Part shown: positions 54,375-64,000 of the stretch, piece after piece
Layout: each line of letters starts with the position of its first letter
Position numbering within the stretch: the stretch's first letter is position 1
From: Flavobacterium sp. ALD4
Lineage (GTDB): Bacteria > Bacteroidota > Bacteroidia > Flavobacteriales > Flavobacteriaceae
Length of the DNA stretch: 64,000 bases
Assembly: GCF_002836475.1 (NCBI RefSeq)
Contig: NZ_PJBJ01000030.1
Span: 868,001 to 932,000 of the forward strand
Direction of reading: 5' to 3'
Program-made: the position numbers and the translations under genes
The notes under the pieces: model-generated
Told to the model about the DNA's origin: nothing
The model's input: only the letters and a program-made list of their open reading frames with translations
Database searches by the model: none

Positions 54375-55310
54375 TTATAGAGACTCAATCAAAAGCCAAG
54401 CTTCCGGATTGTCTGTTTTCTGAATTTCTTTTTTCGCTTTATCTGCTTCTGCATAGGTGGTATAACTGCCATAAAGCACAGGGTATAGGCCATATTTATT
54501 GGCTTCGATACGTCTGGCTTTGTATCCTAAGTCAGAGAGACGTTTGAATATCTTATCGGCATTTTTTTCTTCTCTGAAAGCGCCTGCCACAATATGATAC
54601 GACATTTTACTTTCTTTTACAGAAAGAGTTACTGCCGGTATTGGGGTTTTTATAAAGAAAGTAGCTTCTTGAATTTTATTATTTACCTGTTTCTGAACGG
54701 CTGTTTCAACCAGTACAGTTTCGGTGGCGATTTGGTTTTGATATACGGAATAACTAACACTCGCGGTTAACCCTAGTCCTAAAACAAAAATGGCGGCATA
54801 TTTTAAATACGAACGACCGGTTCTTTCTTCAGTGTCTAAAGTGATTACGGTATTCTCTTCTAATGCTTCTATTTTTTGTTCGAAGATTTCTCTTTTTACA
54901 GCCGGAGAAACAAAGGCGCTTAAACCGAAAGAACTCGACAAATAATTCGTCTGGTCAAAAGGTTTGAAAACAATATTATTGTCTGTGTTAAGACTGATGT
55001 CTCCAATGTTTTTTATCGAAAAATTGCCATTTGCCTCTAATGCCTTTTTCCAGTTCAACACTTCGTACTGAATAGCGCTTACGGCATAATCATAAGAGGT
55101 TTTCTCTGCTTGAGCAATATGGTTGGCTAAAAGGCCATCGTTATTTTTCAGATTAGCATTAAAAGAGATCATCTTTTTTGGAGGAAAAAAGGAATTAGCG
55201 CTTTCAACCCACTGAGCCGATTGGATTTCAGTCAAAAATGCACCGAATCCAGGAACGGTAACACATTGATAACGATATAAAAGCTGCGCGATGTAAGGTT
55301 CGATATTCAT
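54375..55310 (-). CDS. HU-CCDC81 and SPOR domain membrane protein
   Basis: 311 residues. The N-terminal HU-like domain (MNIEPYIAQLLYRYQCVTVPGFGAF) is cytoplasmic and could bind DNA. A single helix lies at about 170-188 (YLKYAAIFVLGLGLTASVSYSV), and a C-terminal SPOR domain (YHIVAGAFREEKNADKIFKRLSDLGY to the end) would bind denuded septal peptidoglycan. The protein may link nucleoid and cell wall at division. The frame extends 6 residues upstream, but MNIEPY is the conserved start. Confidence 0.88.
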   Translation of the reverse strand: MNIEPYIAQLLYRYQCVTVPGFGAFLTEIQSAQWVESANSFFPPKKMISFNANLKNNDGLLANHIAQAEKTSYDYAVSAIQYEVLNWKKALEANGNFSIKNIGDISLNTDNNIVFKPFDQTNYLSSSFGLSAFVSPAVKREIFEQKIEALEENTVITLDTEERTGRSYLKYAAIFVLGLGLTASVSYSVYQNQIATETVLVETAVQKQVNNKIQEATFFIKTPIPAVTLSVKESKMSYHIVAGAFREEKNADKIFKRLSDLGYKARRIEANKYGLYPVLYGSYTTYAEADKAKKEIQKTDNPEAWLLIESL

Positions 55311-55413
55311 GTATACAAAGTTATACAACCAAAATACTTATCAAAATTTTATTCACAATTTTTATTAACAATCTGTGTAATTTTTTTATACATTTCAACT
55401 ACAAATAATTAGC

Positions 55414-56514
55414 ATGACAGAACAAGATTTATTTTATCTATTGGCATTGCAAAGAGTGGAAGGCGTAGGCGACATCATGGCCAAGAAACTACTTACTCAT
55501 TGCGGTTCTGCCGAGGCAGTTTTCAAAACAAAAACCACGCAACTTGCCGCCATTGATGGTGTGGGTTCGTGGACTCTTAAAAATCTAAAAGACAAATCTG
55601 TTTTTGACAAAGCCAATGCAGAACTGGAGTACATCAAATTCAATGATATAAATGCCGTTTATTTTCAAGATGAAAAGTATCCAGACAGATTGAAACATTG
55701 TATTGACGGACCACTTTTATTATTCACTTCTGGAAATATCGATTTAAAAAACCGAAAAATAATCAGCATTGTGGGCACGCGCCACATCACTTCTTACGCA
55801 ACCGAATTTTGCAGAAAACTAATAGAGGATTTGGCACCGCTGGATCCCATTATCGTAAGTGGTTTTGCCTATGGCGTAGATATCGTGGCGCATCAATTGG
55901 CTATGGAACATAATCTGCAGACGATAGGAGTGGTGGCACACGGATTGAACCAAATATATCCCAAAATACATAAAAAATATGTTGCTAAAGTAGAAGAGAA
56001 TGGCGGTTTCATGACCGAGTTCTGGAGTACATCTAATCCTGACAAAGAAAATTTTGTAAGAAGAAACCGAATCGTTGCGGGAATGTCTGAGGCAACTATC
56101 GTAATTGAATCAGCTGATCGCGGCGGTTCATTGATCACCGCTAACATGGCCAACGATTACAACCGAGATGTTTTTGCGGTTCCGGGACGTGTAACCGACA
56201 AGTACAGCCAGGGCTGCAATAACCTCATAAAAACACAGAAAGCGAATGTGCTCACCAGCGCCGCCGACTTGGTTTACATCCTGAATTGGGATATTCAGAA
56301 GGAATCAAAATCCGTTCAGAAACAGTTGTTTGTGACGCTGGAGGACGATGAACAGAAAGTCTATGATTATCTGCTGAAAACCGGAAAGGAATTGATGGAT
56401 ATCATTGCCTTACGTTGTGATTTCCCCATTTATAAAATTTCAGGAATGCTTTTGAATATGGAGCTGAAAGGCGTGGTCAGGCCGTTGCCGGGGAAATTGT
56501 TTGAGGCGATATGA
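55414..56514 (+). CDS. dprA: DNA-processing protein DprA
   Basis: 366 residues. Loads RecA on incoming single-stranded DNA during natural transformation. A SAM/HhH-like N-terminus (LQRVEGVGDIMAKKLL) precedes the Rossmann core with VGTRHITSYA (120-129), SGFAYGVDIVAHQLAM (149-164) and RRNRIVAGMSEATIVIESADRGGSL; a winged-helix C-terminus (LMDIIALRCDFPIYKISGMLLNMELKGVVRPLPG) completes it. recA is 3 kb downstream. Confidence 0.95.
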   Translation: MTEQDLFYLLALQRVEGVGDIMAKKLLTHCGSAEAVFKTKTTQLAAIDGVGSWTLKNLKDKSVFDKANAELEYIKFNDINAVYFQDEKYPDRLKHCIDGPLLLFTSGNIDLKNRKIISIVGTRHITSYATEFCRKLIEDLAPLDPIIVSGFAYGVDIVAHQLAMEHNLQTIGVVAHGLNQIYPKIHKKYVAKVEENGGFMTEFWSTSNPDKENFVRRNRIVAGMSEATIVIESADRGGSLITANMANDYNRDVFAVPGRVTDKYSQGCNNLIKTQKANVLTSAADLVYILNWDIQKESKSVQKQLFVTLEDDEQKVYDYLLKTGKELMDIIALRCDFPIYKISGMLLNMELKGVVRPLPGKLFEAI

Positions 56515-56592
56515 TTTTTACCATATAAGCCATATAAGTTTTTGTGAAATAGTATTTTTTTCGTGTAAATAGCTTGTATTAGTTTATAAAAC

Positions 56593-56627
56593 AAAACCCC
56601 TTTCCGTATTGAGTGGAAAGGGGTTTT
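56593..56627. terminator. Bidirectional terminator between dprA and trpS
   Basis: AAAACCCCTTTCC (56593-56605) pairs perfectly with GGAAAGGGGTTTT (56615-56627) around a 9-base loop. Confidence 0.9.
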
Positions 56628-56647
56628 GATGTTATTAATCTTAGAAA

Positions 56648-57625
56648 TTAAGCGGTTTCAAAGCCTAGTTTAGTTCTTACTCTTGATAATACACCATGAG
56701 CAACTGTTGAAGCCTTATTAGCGCCTATTTTAAGCAATTCGTCTATTTCAGGGAGGTTGTTCATGTAGTAGTTGTATTTTTCTCTTTCGATTTTGAATGT
56801 TTCACAAATTAGTTCAAACAAAGCTTGTTTGGCGTGCCCATAACCGTAATTTCCACCTAGGTAGTTGGCAGTCATTGCGGCCAATTGCTCCTCATTAGCC
56901 AATAATTTATAGATAGCAAATGCATTACAGGTCTTGGGATTTTTTGGGTCTTCCAGTGGCGTGCTGTCGGTCTCGATGCTCATGACTTGCTTGCGCAATG
57001 CTTTGTCGTCAAGGAATATATTGATGATGTTATTGGCAGATTTGCTCATTTTTCCGCCATTAGTTCCGGGAATCAGCATATTGTCTTCCTGAATTTTTGC
57101 TTCTGGAATGACAAAGGTTTCTCCCATTTGATGGTTGAATCTTGAAGCCACATCGCGAGTGATTTCAAGATGTTGCAACTGATCTTTCCCTACGGGAACC
57201 AATTGTGCATCGTATAATAAAATATCGGCAGCCATCAACATAGGATAGGAGAACAATCCGGCATTGACGTCTTCCAGTCTGTCGGCTTTATCTTTGAATG
57301 AATGCGCTAATGTCAGACGTTGAAAAGGGAAAAAACAACTCAAATACCACGACAATTCCGCCGTTTGCGGCACATCTGACTGTCTGTAAAAAACCACTTT
57401 GTTAACATCTAATCCACAAGCCAGCCAAGCGGCGGCTGTGCTATAAGTATTTGTTCTTAATAATTCTCCATTTTTTATTTGCGTGATAGAGTGCAAATCG
57501 GCAATGAAAAGGAACGATTCATTTTTAGGGTCATTCGACAATTGTATTGCCGGTATAATTGCGCCCAGTAAGTTTCCTAAATGTGGAGTTCCTGTACTTT
57601 GAACGCCTGTAAGTATTTTAGCCAT
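56648..57625 (-). CDS. trpS: Tryptophanyl-tRNA synthetase
   Basis: 325-residue class I synthetase. The HIGH-equivalent TPHLGN is at 13-18 and a canonical KMSKS is at 192-196. The Trp-binding region contains DILLYDAQLVPVGKDQLQHLEI. Length and motifs are normal. Monocistronic, convergent with dprA. Confidence 0.97.
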   Translation of the reverse strand: MAKILTGVQSTGTPHLGNLLGAIIPAIQLSNDPKNESFLFIADLHSITQIKNGELLRTNTYSTAAAWLACGLDVNKVVFYRQSDVPQTAELSWYLSCFFPFQRLTLAHSFKDKADRLEDVNAGLFSYPMLMAADILLYDAQLVPVGKDQLQHLEITRDVASRFNHQMGETFVIPEAKIQEDNMLIPGTNGGKMSKSANNIINIFLDDKALRKQVMSIETDSTPLEDPKNPKTCNAFAIYKLLANEEQLAAMTANYLGGNYGYGHAKQALFELICETFKIEREKYNYYMNNLPEIDELLKIGANKASTVAHGVLSRVRTKLGFETA

Positions 57626-57967
57626 TGTATTTTTTTCTTGATTGCAAAGTTCGCAAAGTTTTTTATTTTTTTGAGGTAATTTTTAAAAACTTACACAAAG
57701 GTTCGTAGCGTTTAGATGCGAAGATAATTCGCGAAGTTTTGTAGAATTAGTTTTGTATGTTTTTTCAAAACTCAATTATCATACAAAATTACACAAAGGA
57801 TAACGGAGTAAAACCGGAGTGAAGAGATGCAAAATCTAATAAAAGATGCTCTTTGCGCATCTTTGAGTCTTTTTTTGTGTGGATTTGTGAAATACTAATA
57901 AGTTGACTGGTTCTATAAATCGAAACTTTATAATAATGATAACATTCGATTCCTTACTTTTGACGTC
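57626..57967. other. Spacer with short AAAG/GCG-rich repeats
   Basis: 342 bases with no gene. It contains repeated short words such as GCAAAGTTCGCAAAG and TTCGCGAAG, ACACAAAGG twice, and CTCTTTGCGCATCTTTGAG. Such loosely repeated text is often seen between flavobacterial genes. No exact promoter consensus. Confidence 0.35.
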
Positions 57968-58750
57968 ATGAAAGGAATCAAAATAATCTTCTGGACTTTA
58001 TGGCGGATGTGGTTTTACGTTTTATTTACTATCCCCATAGTGATTATGTTGCCGTTTTTATTAGTGTCTATAGTTTCTGAAAAAGGCTATCCGTATTACT
58101 TTAAAATGGCACGCATTTGGGCGAAATTTATTCTCTTCGGAATGGGTTTTTACTATAAAATCGAAAAAACCCAAGTATTAGAACCGGACAAAAGCTATAT
58201 GATTGTGGCTAATCATACTTCTATGACTGATATTATGTTAATGCTCGCAACGATTAAAAACCCTTTCGTTTTTGTCGGAAAAGTGGAGTTGGGTAAGATT
58301 CCGTTATTTGGCTTTTTCTATAAAAGAACCTGTATTTTGGTAGACAGGGGTTGTTCTAAAAGCCGTTTAAAAGTTTTTAATGAGGCTCAGAAAAGATTAG
58401 ACCGCGGTTTAAGCGTTTGTATTTTTCCTGAAGGCGGCGTTCCTGATGATGAATCTCTACTTTTGGATACGTTTAAAGACGGCGCATTCCGACTTGCGAT
58501 TGAACATCAAATTCCAATAGTACCTATCAGTTTTGCCGATAATAAAAAGAGACTTTCCTATACTTTTTTTAGCGGTGGTCCCGGATTAATGCGGGTTAAA
58601 ATACACGAACAAATTGAAACCTTTGGAAAAACGGCGGTAGACAGGAGACATATCAGGGAGGAAGTTCGTGATGTTATTTATGCTCAGTTAGTACAGTTTG
58701 AGAATGAATCAAACGAGAAAAAACTGATGCTTGCAAAATATAAATTATAA
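57968..58750 (+). CDS. plsC: 1-acyl-sn-glycerol-3-phosphate acyltransferase
   Basis: 260 residues. Makes phosphatidic acid. Two hydrophobic segments lie before and around residue 35. The acyltransferase block I is NHTSMTD (His83, Asp88), FVGKVELGKIPLFGFF forms block II and FPEGG (153-157) block III, with PIVPISFAD as block IV. Inner-membrane enzyme. Followed by a terminator. Confidence 0.93.
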   Translation: MKGIKIIFWTLWRMWFYVLFTIPIVIMLPFLLVSIVSEKGYPYYFKMARIWAKFILFGMGFYYKIEKTQVLEPDKSYMIVANHTSMTDIMLMLATIKNPFVFVGKVELGKIPLFGFFYKRTCILVDRGCSKSRLKVFNEAQKRLDRGLSVCIFPEGGVPDDESLLLDTFKDGAFRLAIEHQIPIVPISFADNKKRLSYTFFSGGPGLMRVKIHEQIETFGKTAVDRRHIREEVRDVIYAQLVQFENESNEKKLMLAKYKL

Positions 58751-58780
58751 AAAAAGAGTTGGCCATGGCCAACTCTTTTT
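58751..58780. terminator. Bidirectional terminator, perfect 30-bp palindrome
   Basis: AAAAAGAGTTGGCC (58751-58764) and its exact complement to 58780 leave only CATG at the centre, so the palindrome has no spacer. It starts directly after the plsC stop and is 5 bases from the recA stop. Confidence 0.9.
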
Positions 58781-58785
58781 TAGTT

Positions 58786-59793
58786 TTATGCGTCTGCTAA
58801 TTCTTTTATCCTAGCTTTGATTTTTAATTCAAGTTCATCAGCTAATTCCGGATTGTCTTTAATCAACGATTTTACCGCATCACGGCCTTGCCCTAATTTG
58901 GTTTCACCATAACTGAACCAAGAACCTGCTTTCTTTATGATTTCAAATTCTACGGCAAGATCTAAAATCTCTCCTGTTTTTGAAATTCCTTCACCGTACA
59001 TGATGTCAAACTCAGCAATTTTAAAAGGCGGTGCTACTTTGTTCTTTACCACTTTCACTTTAGTTCTATTACCTAGTACGCTGTCCCCGTCTTTAATTTG
59101 CGTAGAACGACGTATATCTAAACGTACTGAAGCGTAAAACTTTAATGCATTTCCACCGGTAGTCGTTTCAGGATTTCCGAACATCACTCCAATTTTCTCT
59201 CTCAATTGATTGATAAAGAAAACCGTACAATTAGTCTTGCTAATTGTTCCAGTTAATTTTCTTAATGCTTGAGACATTAAACGCGCATGAAGTCCCATTT
59301 TGGAATCTCCCATTTCACCTTCAATCTCACTTTTTGGAGTCAAAGCAGCAACGGAGTCAATAACAACAATGTCAATTGCCCCTGAACGAATTAGGTTTTC
59401 AGCAATTTCTAATGCTTGTTCTCCATTATCTGGTTGAGAAATAATAAGGTTTTCAATATCTACCCCTAATTTCTCAGCATAATTTCTGTCGAACGCATGC
59501 TCCGCATCAATAAAAGCTGCTATTCCACCTGCTTTTTGAGCTTCTGCAATAGCATGAAGTGTTAATGTTGTCTTTCCAGATGATTCCGGACCGTATATTT
59601 CAATAACTCTTCCTCTTGGGTAACCACCAACTCCTAATGCTAAATCGATTCCTAAAGACCCTGAAGAAATAGTTTCTACTTCTACAATGGCTTTATCGCC
59701 CATTTTCATTACAGTTCCTTTTCCGTAGGTTTTATCCAGTTTGTCAAGCGTAAGTTGTAGCGCTTTTAATTTAGCTTCTTTCTCTGTACTCAT
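58786..59793 (-). CDS. recA: Recombinase RecA
   Basis: 335 residues. Homologous recombination and SOS-type functions. Walker A GPESSGKT at 68-75, Walker [21 protein letters not shown], and the KEGE-like segment [27 protein letters not shown] toward the C-terminus. The open frame begins 8 residues earlier at 59817; [19 protein letters not shown] is the conserved start, so I use 59793. No obvious LexA-type box was found upstream. Confidence 0.97.
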   Translation of the reverse strand: MSTEKEAKLKALQLTLDKLDKTYGKGTVMKMGDKAIVEVETISSGSLGIDLALGVGGYPRGRVIEIYGPESSGKTTLTLHAIAEAQKAGGIAAFIDAEHAFDRNYAEKLGVDIENLIISQPDNGEQALEIAENLIRSGAIDIVVIDSVAALTPKSEIEGEMGDSKMGLHARLMSQALRKLTGTISKTNCTVFFINQLREKIGVMFGNPETTTGGNALKFYASVRLDIRRSTQIKDGDSVLGNRTKVKVVKNKVAPPFKIAEFDIMYGEGISKTGEILDLAVEFEIIKKAGSWFSYGETKLGQGRDAVKSLIKDNPELADELELKIKARIKELADA

Positions 59794-59999
59794 CTTCTCT
59801 TTTACCTTTTCTTTCATCTATTTGTATTGTTTTTCTATCTGTAACAAACTAACAGGATGGATTATTATCCTGAAAATTTCATTTAAAAGTAATCGTATGT
59901 TTTAGTAAAAATACTTCTTTTTATGATGTGAATTTTTACTTTTATGTTTTTTTTGAACCTCTGATTTTAGGAAAAAAAGACAGTGTCAAATGATTGTTT

Positions 60000-60509
60000 T
60001 TATATGAACAAGGCCTTCAATTCTGTAGCATCTTCTGGCTTCATTTTTCCGGCTAAAACCAAACTGAGTTGTTTGCGTCTTAAGGCCGCATCAAAACGTT
60101 CCTGTTCTAGTTCTGTTTCCGGGATTAGTTGGGGTACTTCTACCGGTCTTCCCGTGTCATCTACTGCAACAAAAGTGTAAATGGCCTCATTAGCCTTCGT
60201 TTTATTACCAGATTCTCTGTCTTCTACCCATATGTCTATAAAAATTTCCATAGAACTTTTGAAAGCTCTGGAGACTTTAGCCTCGACAGTAACTACACTG
60301 CCTAACGGAATGGCTCTATTAAAAGCTACGCTATTCACGGATGCCGTGACCACTATTCTTCTGGAATGTCTTCGCGCAGCAATACTTGCTGCACGATCCA
60401 TGCGAGCTAATAATTCACCACCAAAAAGATTATTCAAAGGATTTGTTTCGCTGGGCAACACTAAATCAGTTAATGTTGTCAAAGATTCGGAAGGATGTTT
60501 TGGTCTCAT
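60000..60509 (-). CDS. Acyl-CoA thioesterase (hotdog fold, YciA-like)
   Basis: 169 residues. The hotdog motif region NPLNNLFGGELLARMDRAASIAARRHSRR includes the conserved Asn and Asp of YciA/ACOT-type thioesterases, followed by FNRAIPLGSVVTVEAKVSRAFKSSMEIFIDIWVED. It hydrolyses acyl-CoA; chain length is not predictable. The C-terminal tail after 130 is helical and charged. It is alone between recA and doxX. Confidence 0.88.
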   Translation of the reverse strand: MRPKHPSESLTTLTDLVLPSETNPLNNLFGGELLARMDRAASIAARRHSRRIVVTASVNSVAFNRAIPLGSVVTVEAKVSRAFKSSMEIFIDIWVEDRESGNKTKANEAIYTFVAVDDTGRPVEVPQLIPETELEQERFDAALRRKQLSLVLAGKMKPEDATELKALFI

Positions 60510-60723
60510 TTTATATGTAAATGTAATTACTTTTTTCTTTTATTTGTAGCAAAAATAGTTAAAACTATGTACTTTAGAGCATAGTAGCTTTTAAAAGCCT
60601 TTTCGTCCTAGATTAAGACGATTAACATGATTTAGTCTTGTAAGCTCTGGCAAGTTTTGAGCTGCGCCTACTTTAAGTAGCTGAACTATGAACTTTAAGG
60701 CCGTAGCGATTTATTATTGTCTA

Positions 60724-61107
60724 TTAATTTAACCAGTACACCGCCATTACTGCCGGTATAAAATAAATGACAATAGTTCTTGCTCCATCGTAATCTTTTG
60801 CCAGTCGTTGACCAAAAAGCAACATAAGTAAGGTGATGCAAGAAAAGAGCGCGCCGTAAAAACCAAATACTCTACCGTTGTTTACCAATAATTCGATACA
60901 ACCCACAATGCACAAAACACCTGATATTAATTCTAATACAAGAACATTTGCCAAAGCCAATGGCACATGATTTCGTAATTGTGTTTTAGCAAAATGATCT
61001 TTTAGCCAGTCGACATTATCTTTCCAGTAAAACAGTTTGTCGTAACCGGATTGGAGAAAAGATATCGCTAAAAAAATTAAAAGTAAGATGGAGGCAACGT
61101 TGTTCAT
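60724..61107 (-). CDS. DoxX family membrane protein
   Basis: 127 residues with four likely helices (3-18, 49-68, 77-97, 110-126), the DoxX plan. FLQSGYDKLFYWKDN is typical of the N-terminal part. DoxX-like proteins are linked to redox or sulphur chemistry in some species; no cofactor motif is visible. Its start is 4 bases after the holB stop, so the two form an operon. Confidence 0.78.
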   Translation of the reverse strand: MNNVASILLLIFLAISFLQSGYDKLFYWKDNVDWLKDHFAKTQLRNHVPLALANVLVLELISGVLCIVGCIELLVNNGRVFGFYGALFSCITLLMLLFGQRLAKDYDGARTIVIYFIPAVMAVYWLN

Positions 61108-61111
61108 ATGC

Positions 61112-62260
61112 TTATTTTTTATGGATTAGTCGTGTGAGCTTGATTGATAAATCGGTTAAAATAATTTTGGCATTTCCGTTGCGTTCTACGTGATACATTG
61201 CGTCAGAGAGTTCTTTGAAGATATCGTTAATGTTATTGCCATTTACAAAGGGAGCAAAATTTTCCAATTTGAATTTATCAACTTTGGGTTCAAAATAAAC
61301 TAATCCTTTAGTCTCGTAATTCATCATTAATGCTTGACGAAACATTTCGATGCAAAATTCTAGAAATTTCTTTTGCGTTTCTCTTCCGAGGCTTGCGATT
61401 TTTTCACTCCAAAGTATTAAATCCTGGATTGCAGCTGCATTTCCTTTGGCCTTGAAAGCGGCCCGAACCCAAGTTACAAACCATTGCTCAAATGGAAATT
61501 CGTCATTATCATCGTGAAGTAGGTGTAACGCGATATTGTAATTTCCCTGTGCTTGATGTGCGATTTTTGCCGCTATGTTTGGGTCGGTCTGCTTTCGCGA
61601 GATCAAAGCTTCTGCTATTATAGGCTCGCTCAAACCGTTAAAATGCAAAACCTGACAGCGCGAACGTATGGTTTGGATAATGTCTTCCTCATTTTCGGAA
61701 ATCAAAATGAACACTGTCTTTTCGGGCGGCTCCTCCAGAAGTTTTAAAAGCTTGTTGGATGCATCTAAATTCATTTTATCGGCCATCCAGACAATCATTA
61801 TTTTATAACCGCCTTCGTATGATTTTAAAGAAAGTGTTTTTAAGATCTCTTGTGCATCATCAACTCTGATTAATCCTTGTTTATTCTCTACACCTAAAAC
61901 TGCGTACCAGTCAAAAAGCCCTCCGTAAGGGGTTTGGGAAAGGAACTTTCTCCAATCGGCAATAAAATCTATGCTTTTAGGCTTTTTATCTACTTTCGGA
62001 GTAGTTACCGTAGGGTAGGCAAAATGTAAATCGGGATGTGATGTTTTCTGGAATTTCAGGTTGCAGGCTTCATTGGGACCCGAGTTTTCCCCGTTTTGAT
62101 TGCCGCATAAAATGTATTGTGCATAAGCGATCGCCATAGCTAAAGTCCCGCTTCCTTCCGGCCCAACAAATAATTGCGCGTGCGGTATCCGGCCCAATTC
62201 TGCACTTTTTGTCAGATGATTTTTAATGTGTTCTTGCCCTAAAATTTCAGAAAATTGCAT
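61112..62260 (-). CDS. holB: DNA polymerase III delta' subunit (clamp loader)
   Basis: 382 residues of AAA+ clamp-loader type: FSEILGQEHIKNHLTKSAELGRIPHAQLFVGPEG, then NKLLKLLEEPPEKTVFILISENEEDIIQTIRSRCQVLHF, the sensor and arginine-finger region. The P-loop reads GPEGSGT (33-39) without the catalytic Lys, as in non-hydrolysing delta' subunits. It helps load the sliding clamp. First gene of the holB-doxX pair. Confidence 0.92.
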   Translation of the reverse strand: MQFSEILGQEHIKNHLTKSAELGRIPHAQLFVGPEGSGTLAMAIAYAQYILCGNQNGENSGPNEACNLKFQKTSHPDLHFAYPTVTTPKVDKKPKSIDFIADWRKFLSQTPYGGLFDWYAVLGVENKQGLIRVDDAQEILKTLSLKSYEGGYKIMIVWMADKMNLDASNKLLKLLEEPPEKTVFILISENEEDIIQTIRSRCQVLHFNGLSEPIIAEALISRKQTDPNIAAKIAHQAQGNYNIALHLLHDDNDEFPFEQWFVTWVRAAFKAKGNAAAIQDLILWSEKIASLGRETQKKFLEFCIEMFRQALMMNYETKGLVYFEPKVDKFKLENFAPFVNGNNINDIFKELSDAMYHVERNGNAKIILTDLSIKLTRLIHKK

Positions 62261-62499
62261 GAAGCAAAGATATAAGAAAATGAGTTAGTCTAAAATTTTC
62301 GTTGGCAAAGTTTGCTAAAAGATGATTCTATAATGACTTTAAATTTTGTTTTTGATTTTAAAACGGGAACGGACGCCCTTTCTTGAAAATAATTCATTTT
62401 AAATAGTGATAAAATAAATTATTTGTAGAATTACAACGATTTCGTTGGTTAAAAGTAGTTTTTTTTGATTTATCCGAATTTATTAATAATCTAAAATTC

Positions 62500-62508
62500 T
62501 ATATTTGT
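62500..62508 (+). promoter_or_regulatory. pgk -7 element
   Basis: TATATTTG followed by T matches TAnnTTTGY. It overlaps the upstream in-frame Met codon at 62505, which rules out that start and supports the ATG at 62544. Confidence 0.48.
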
Positions 62509-62543
62509 TATTCTTTCAAATAAACAAACTAAAAACAGACTTG

Positions 62544-63731
62544 ATGAAGACTTTAAATGATTTTGATTTCAAAAATAAAAAAGCAATAATACGTGTTGAT
62601 TTTAATGTGCCTTTAGACGAAAGTCTTAACGTGACCGATGCTACTCGTATTGAAGCGGCAAAACCCACTATAGATGCAATTTTAGCACAAGGTGGTAGCG
62701 TAATTTTGATGTCTCATTTAGGGAGGCCAAAGGGTGTGGAAGAAAAATACTCATTGAAACATATTTTGAAGACAACTTCAGAAGTGCTTGGAGTACCCGT
62801 GCAGTTTGCCTCAGATTGTATTGGTAAAGAAGCTGAAAATGCTGCTGCAGAATTGAAACCAGGCGAGGTTTTGTTATTGGAGAACTTACGTTTCCACAGT
62901 GAAGAAGAAGCGGGAGATGTTGGTTTTGCAAAACAATTGGCGGCACTGGGAGATATTTATGTGAATGATGCTTTTGGAACTGCGCACAGAGCGCATGCTT
63001 CGACTACGATCATTGCGCAATTTTTTCAAAATAAAAGATGTTTCGGATTATTATTGGCTAAAGAAATAGAGAGTTTAAATAAAGTATTAAAAAATAGCGA
63101 AAAACCGGTAACAGCAGTTCTTGGTGGATCAAAAGTGTCTTCAAAAATCACCGTTATTGAAAATATTTTGGACAAAGTCGACCATATGATTATCGGTGGT
63201 GGAATGACCTTTACTTTTGTAAAAGCATTGGGAGGAAAAATTGGAGATTCTATTTGTGAAGATGACAAACAGGAATTGGCTTTGGAAATTTTAAGATTGG
63301 CAAAAGAAAAAGGAGTACAAATTCATATTCCTGTTGATGTGGTTGCCGCAAATGCGTTTTCAAATGATGCCGAAACTAAAATCGTGGATGTGGACTCCAT
63401 TCCTGACGGATGGCAAGGTCTTGATGCAGGACCGAAATCATTGGCTAACTTCGAAAAAGTAATCATGGAATCTAAAACGATACTTTGGAATGGCCCATTA
63501 GGAGTTTTTGAAATGGAAAATTTTGCTAATGGAACTACTGAACTGGGTAAATATATAGCAGCTTCCACTGCAAAGGGAGCCTTTTCTCTTGTGGGTGGTG
63601 GTGACTCAGTAGCGGCAGTAAAACAGTTTGGTCTTGAGGACAAAATGAGTTATGTCTCTACAGGCGGAGGAGCTATGCTTGAAATGCTTGAGGGTAAAGT
63701 ATTACCAGGAATCGCAGCAATTTTAGACTAG
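62544..63731 (+). CDS. pgk: Phosphoglycerate kinase
   Basis: 395 residues. Glycolytic ATP-forming step from 1,3-bisphosphoglycerate. [24 protein letters not shown] is the conserved N-terminus, followed by [25 protein letters not shown], the nucleotide site [15 protein letters not shown] and the Gly-rich [12 protein letters not shown] and [14 protein letters not shown] at the end. Full length with no anomaly. The 13 extra upstream codons are promoter sequence. Confidence 0.97.
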   Translation: MKTLNDFDFKNKKAIIRVDFNVPLDESLNVTDATRIEAAKPTIDAILAQGGSVILMSHLGRPKGVEEKYSLKHILKTTSEVLGVPVQFASDCIGKEAENAAAELKPGEVLLLENLRFHSEEEAGDVGFAKQLAALGDIYVNDAFGTAHRAHASTTIIAQFFQNKRCFGLLLAKEIESLNKVLKNSEKPVTAVLGGSKVSSKITVIENILDKVDHMIIGGGMTFTFVKALGGKIGDSICEDDKQELALEILRLAKEKGVQIHIPVDVVAANAFSNDAETKIVDVDSIPDGWQGLDAGPKSLANFEKVIMESKTILWNGPLGVFEMENFANGTTELGKYIAASTAKGAFSLVGGGDSVAAVKQFGLEDKMSYVSTGGGAMLEMLEGKVLPGIAAILD

Positions 63732-63838
63732 ATATTCAGTTTTAACAATTTTTATAGAAGTTTATAGTTATAACATATTAAGTTTGTAAAATAACAATCC
63801 CTTAAGCGTTTAGAATTAAGTGTGTTAACAATGTAAAT

Positions 63839-64000
63839 ATGACTTTAAAAAACATATCAATATCCTTCATTATATTAACATCAATTCCTTCGTTTTCGCA
63901 ACAAGTTGCAGAAAGCAAAGGAATTGTTAGTATGGAGACAAATCTATCTTACCTAGATTCCATTAAAAAGACCTTCGTAAAAGATGAAATGGCTGCTTGT
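63839..64000 (+). CDS. Secreted protein, 3' end outside the window
   Basis: 54 codons from ATG 63839 to the window edge. MTLKNISISFIILTSIPSFSQQ is a signal peptide, then LSYLDSIKKTFVKDEMAAC. In flavobacteria a LysM or MltD-type lytic transglycosylase often follows pgk and starts similarly, so I suggest a peptidoglycan-acting protein. The visible part cannot prove it. Confidence 0.55.
   Translation, partial: MTLKNISISFIILTSIPSFSQQVAESKGIVSMETNLSYLDSIKKTFVKDEMAAC

Noticed and set aside
57626-57967. CRISPR-like array from repeated AAAG and GCG words
   Set aside because: Words are short, irregularly spaced and not separated by equal spacers; no cas genes nearby.

Overview
The window looks like the chromosome of a Flavobacterium-type member of the Bacteroidota. 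It is AT-rich. Several genes carry the Bacteroidota -7 promoter element TAnnTTTG. The gene content is typical of the group: a GlnRS-YqeY fusion, GIN-domain and DUF4175 proteins, an HU/SPOR protein, a GH3-family protein, and a ybeY-mnmG neighbourhood. No phage, CRISPR array or intact insertion sequence was seen.

Layout. 1-3.2 kb: the 3' part of upp, two membrane proteins and purD. 3.3-15.2 kb: a surface-polysaccharide locus with a CapK/PaaK-like adenylating enzyme, four glycosyltransferases counting one broken copy, a polyprenyl glycosylphosphotransferase, a UDP-glucuronate decarboxylase, two Wzy/ligase-like membrane proteins (one broken), a flippase and a chain-length protein. Two of these genes are each interrupted by one in-frame stop. 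15.2-22.3 kb: a nucleosidase-like DUF6909 protein, a GH3 protein, tatA, tex, a DUF1294 protein and rpiB. 22.36-23.02 kb: a gene-free tract of about 20% G+C with DnaA-box-like repeats. Most genes to its left are on the minus strand, most to its right are on the plus strand, and hand-counted G/C skew changes in the same way, so I propose it as the replication origin. 23-45 kb: housekeeping genes (rnr, tRNA-Cys, folB, glnS, gltX, ybeY, mnmG, ompH, a Pif1-like helicase). Three parS-like centromere sites flank mnmG and a weaker one lies in the DUF4175 gene, about 13-18 kb from the proposed origin.

45-54.4 kb is the accessory part. It holds a decayed secreted-protein gene, OsmC, a Bcr-type exporter, a TetR regulator with matching operator-like palindromes at its own promoter and upstream of an AhpD-like peroxidase gene, then an SDR, a GAPDH paralogue, and two EthD-like proteins around an HxD protein. 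Two families of unannotated interspersed repeats occur only here. 54.4-64 kb returns to core genes: HU/SPOR protein, dprA, trpS, plsC, recA, thioesterase, doxX, holB, pgk and the start of a secreted protein.

The polysaccharide genes together describe a Wzx/Wzy-type pathway: UDP-xylose supply, priming on undecaprenyl phosphate, glycosyl transfer, flipping, polymerisation and length control. The 46-54 kb genes look like an inducible detoxification set. All functions are read from sequence motifs by eye; nothing was searched against a database.
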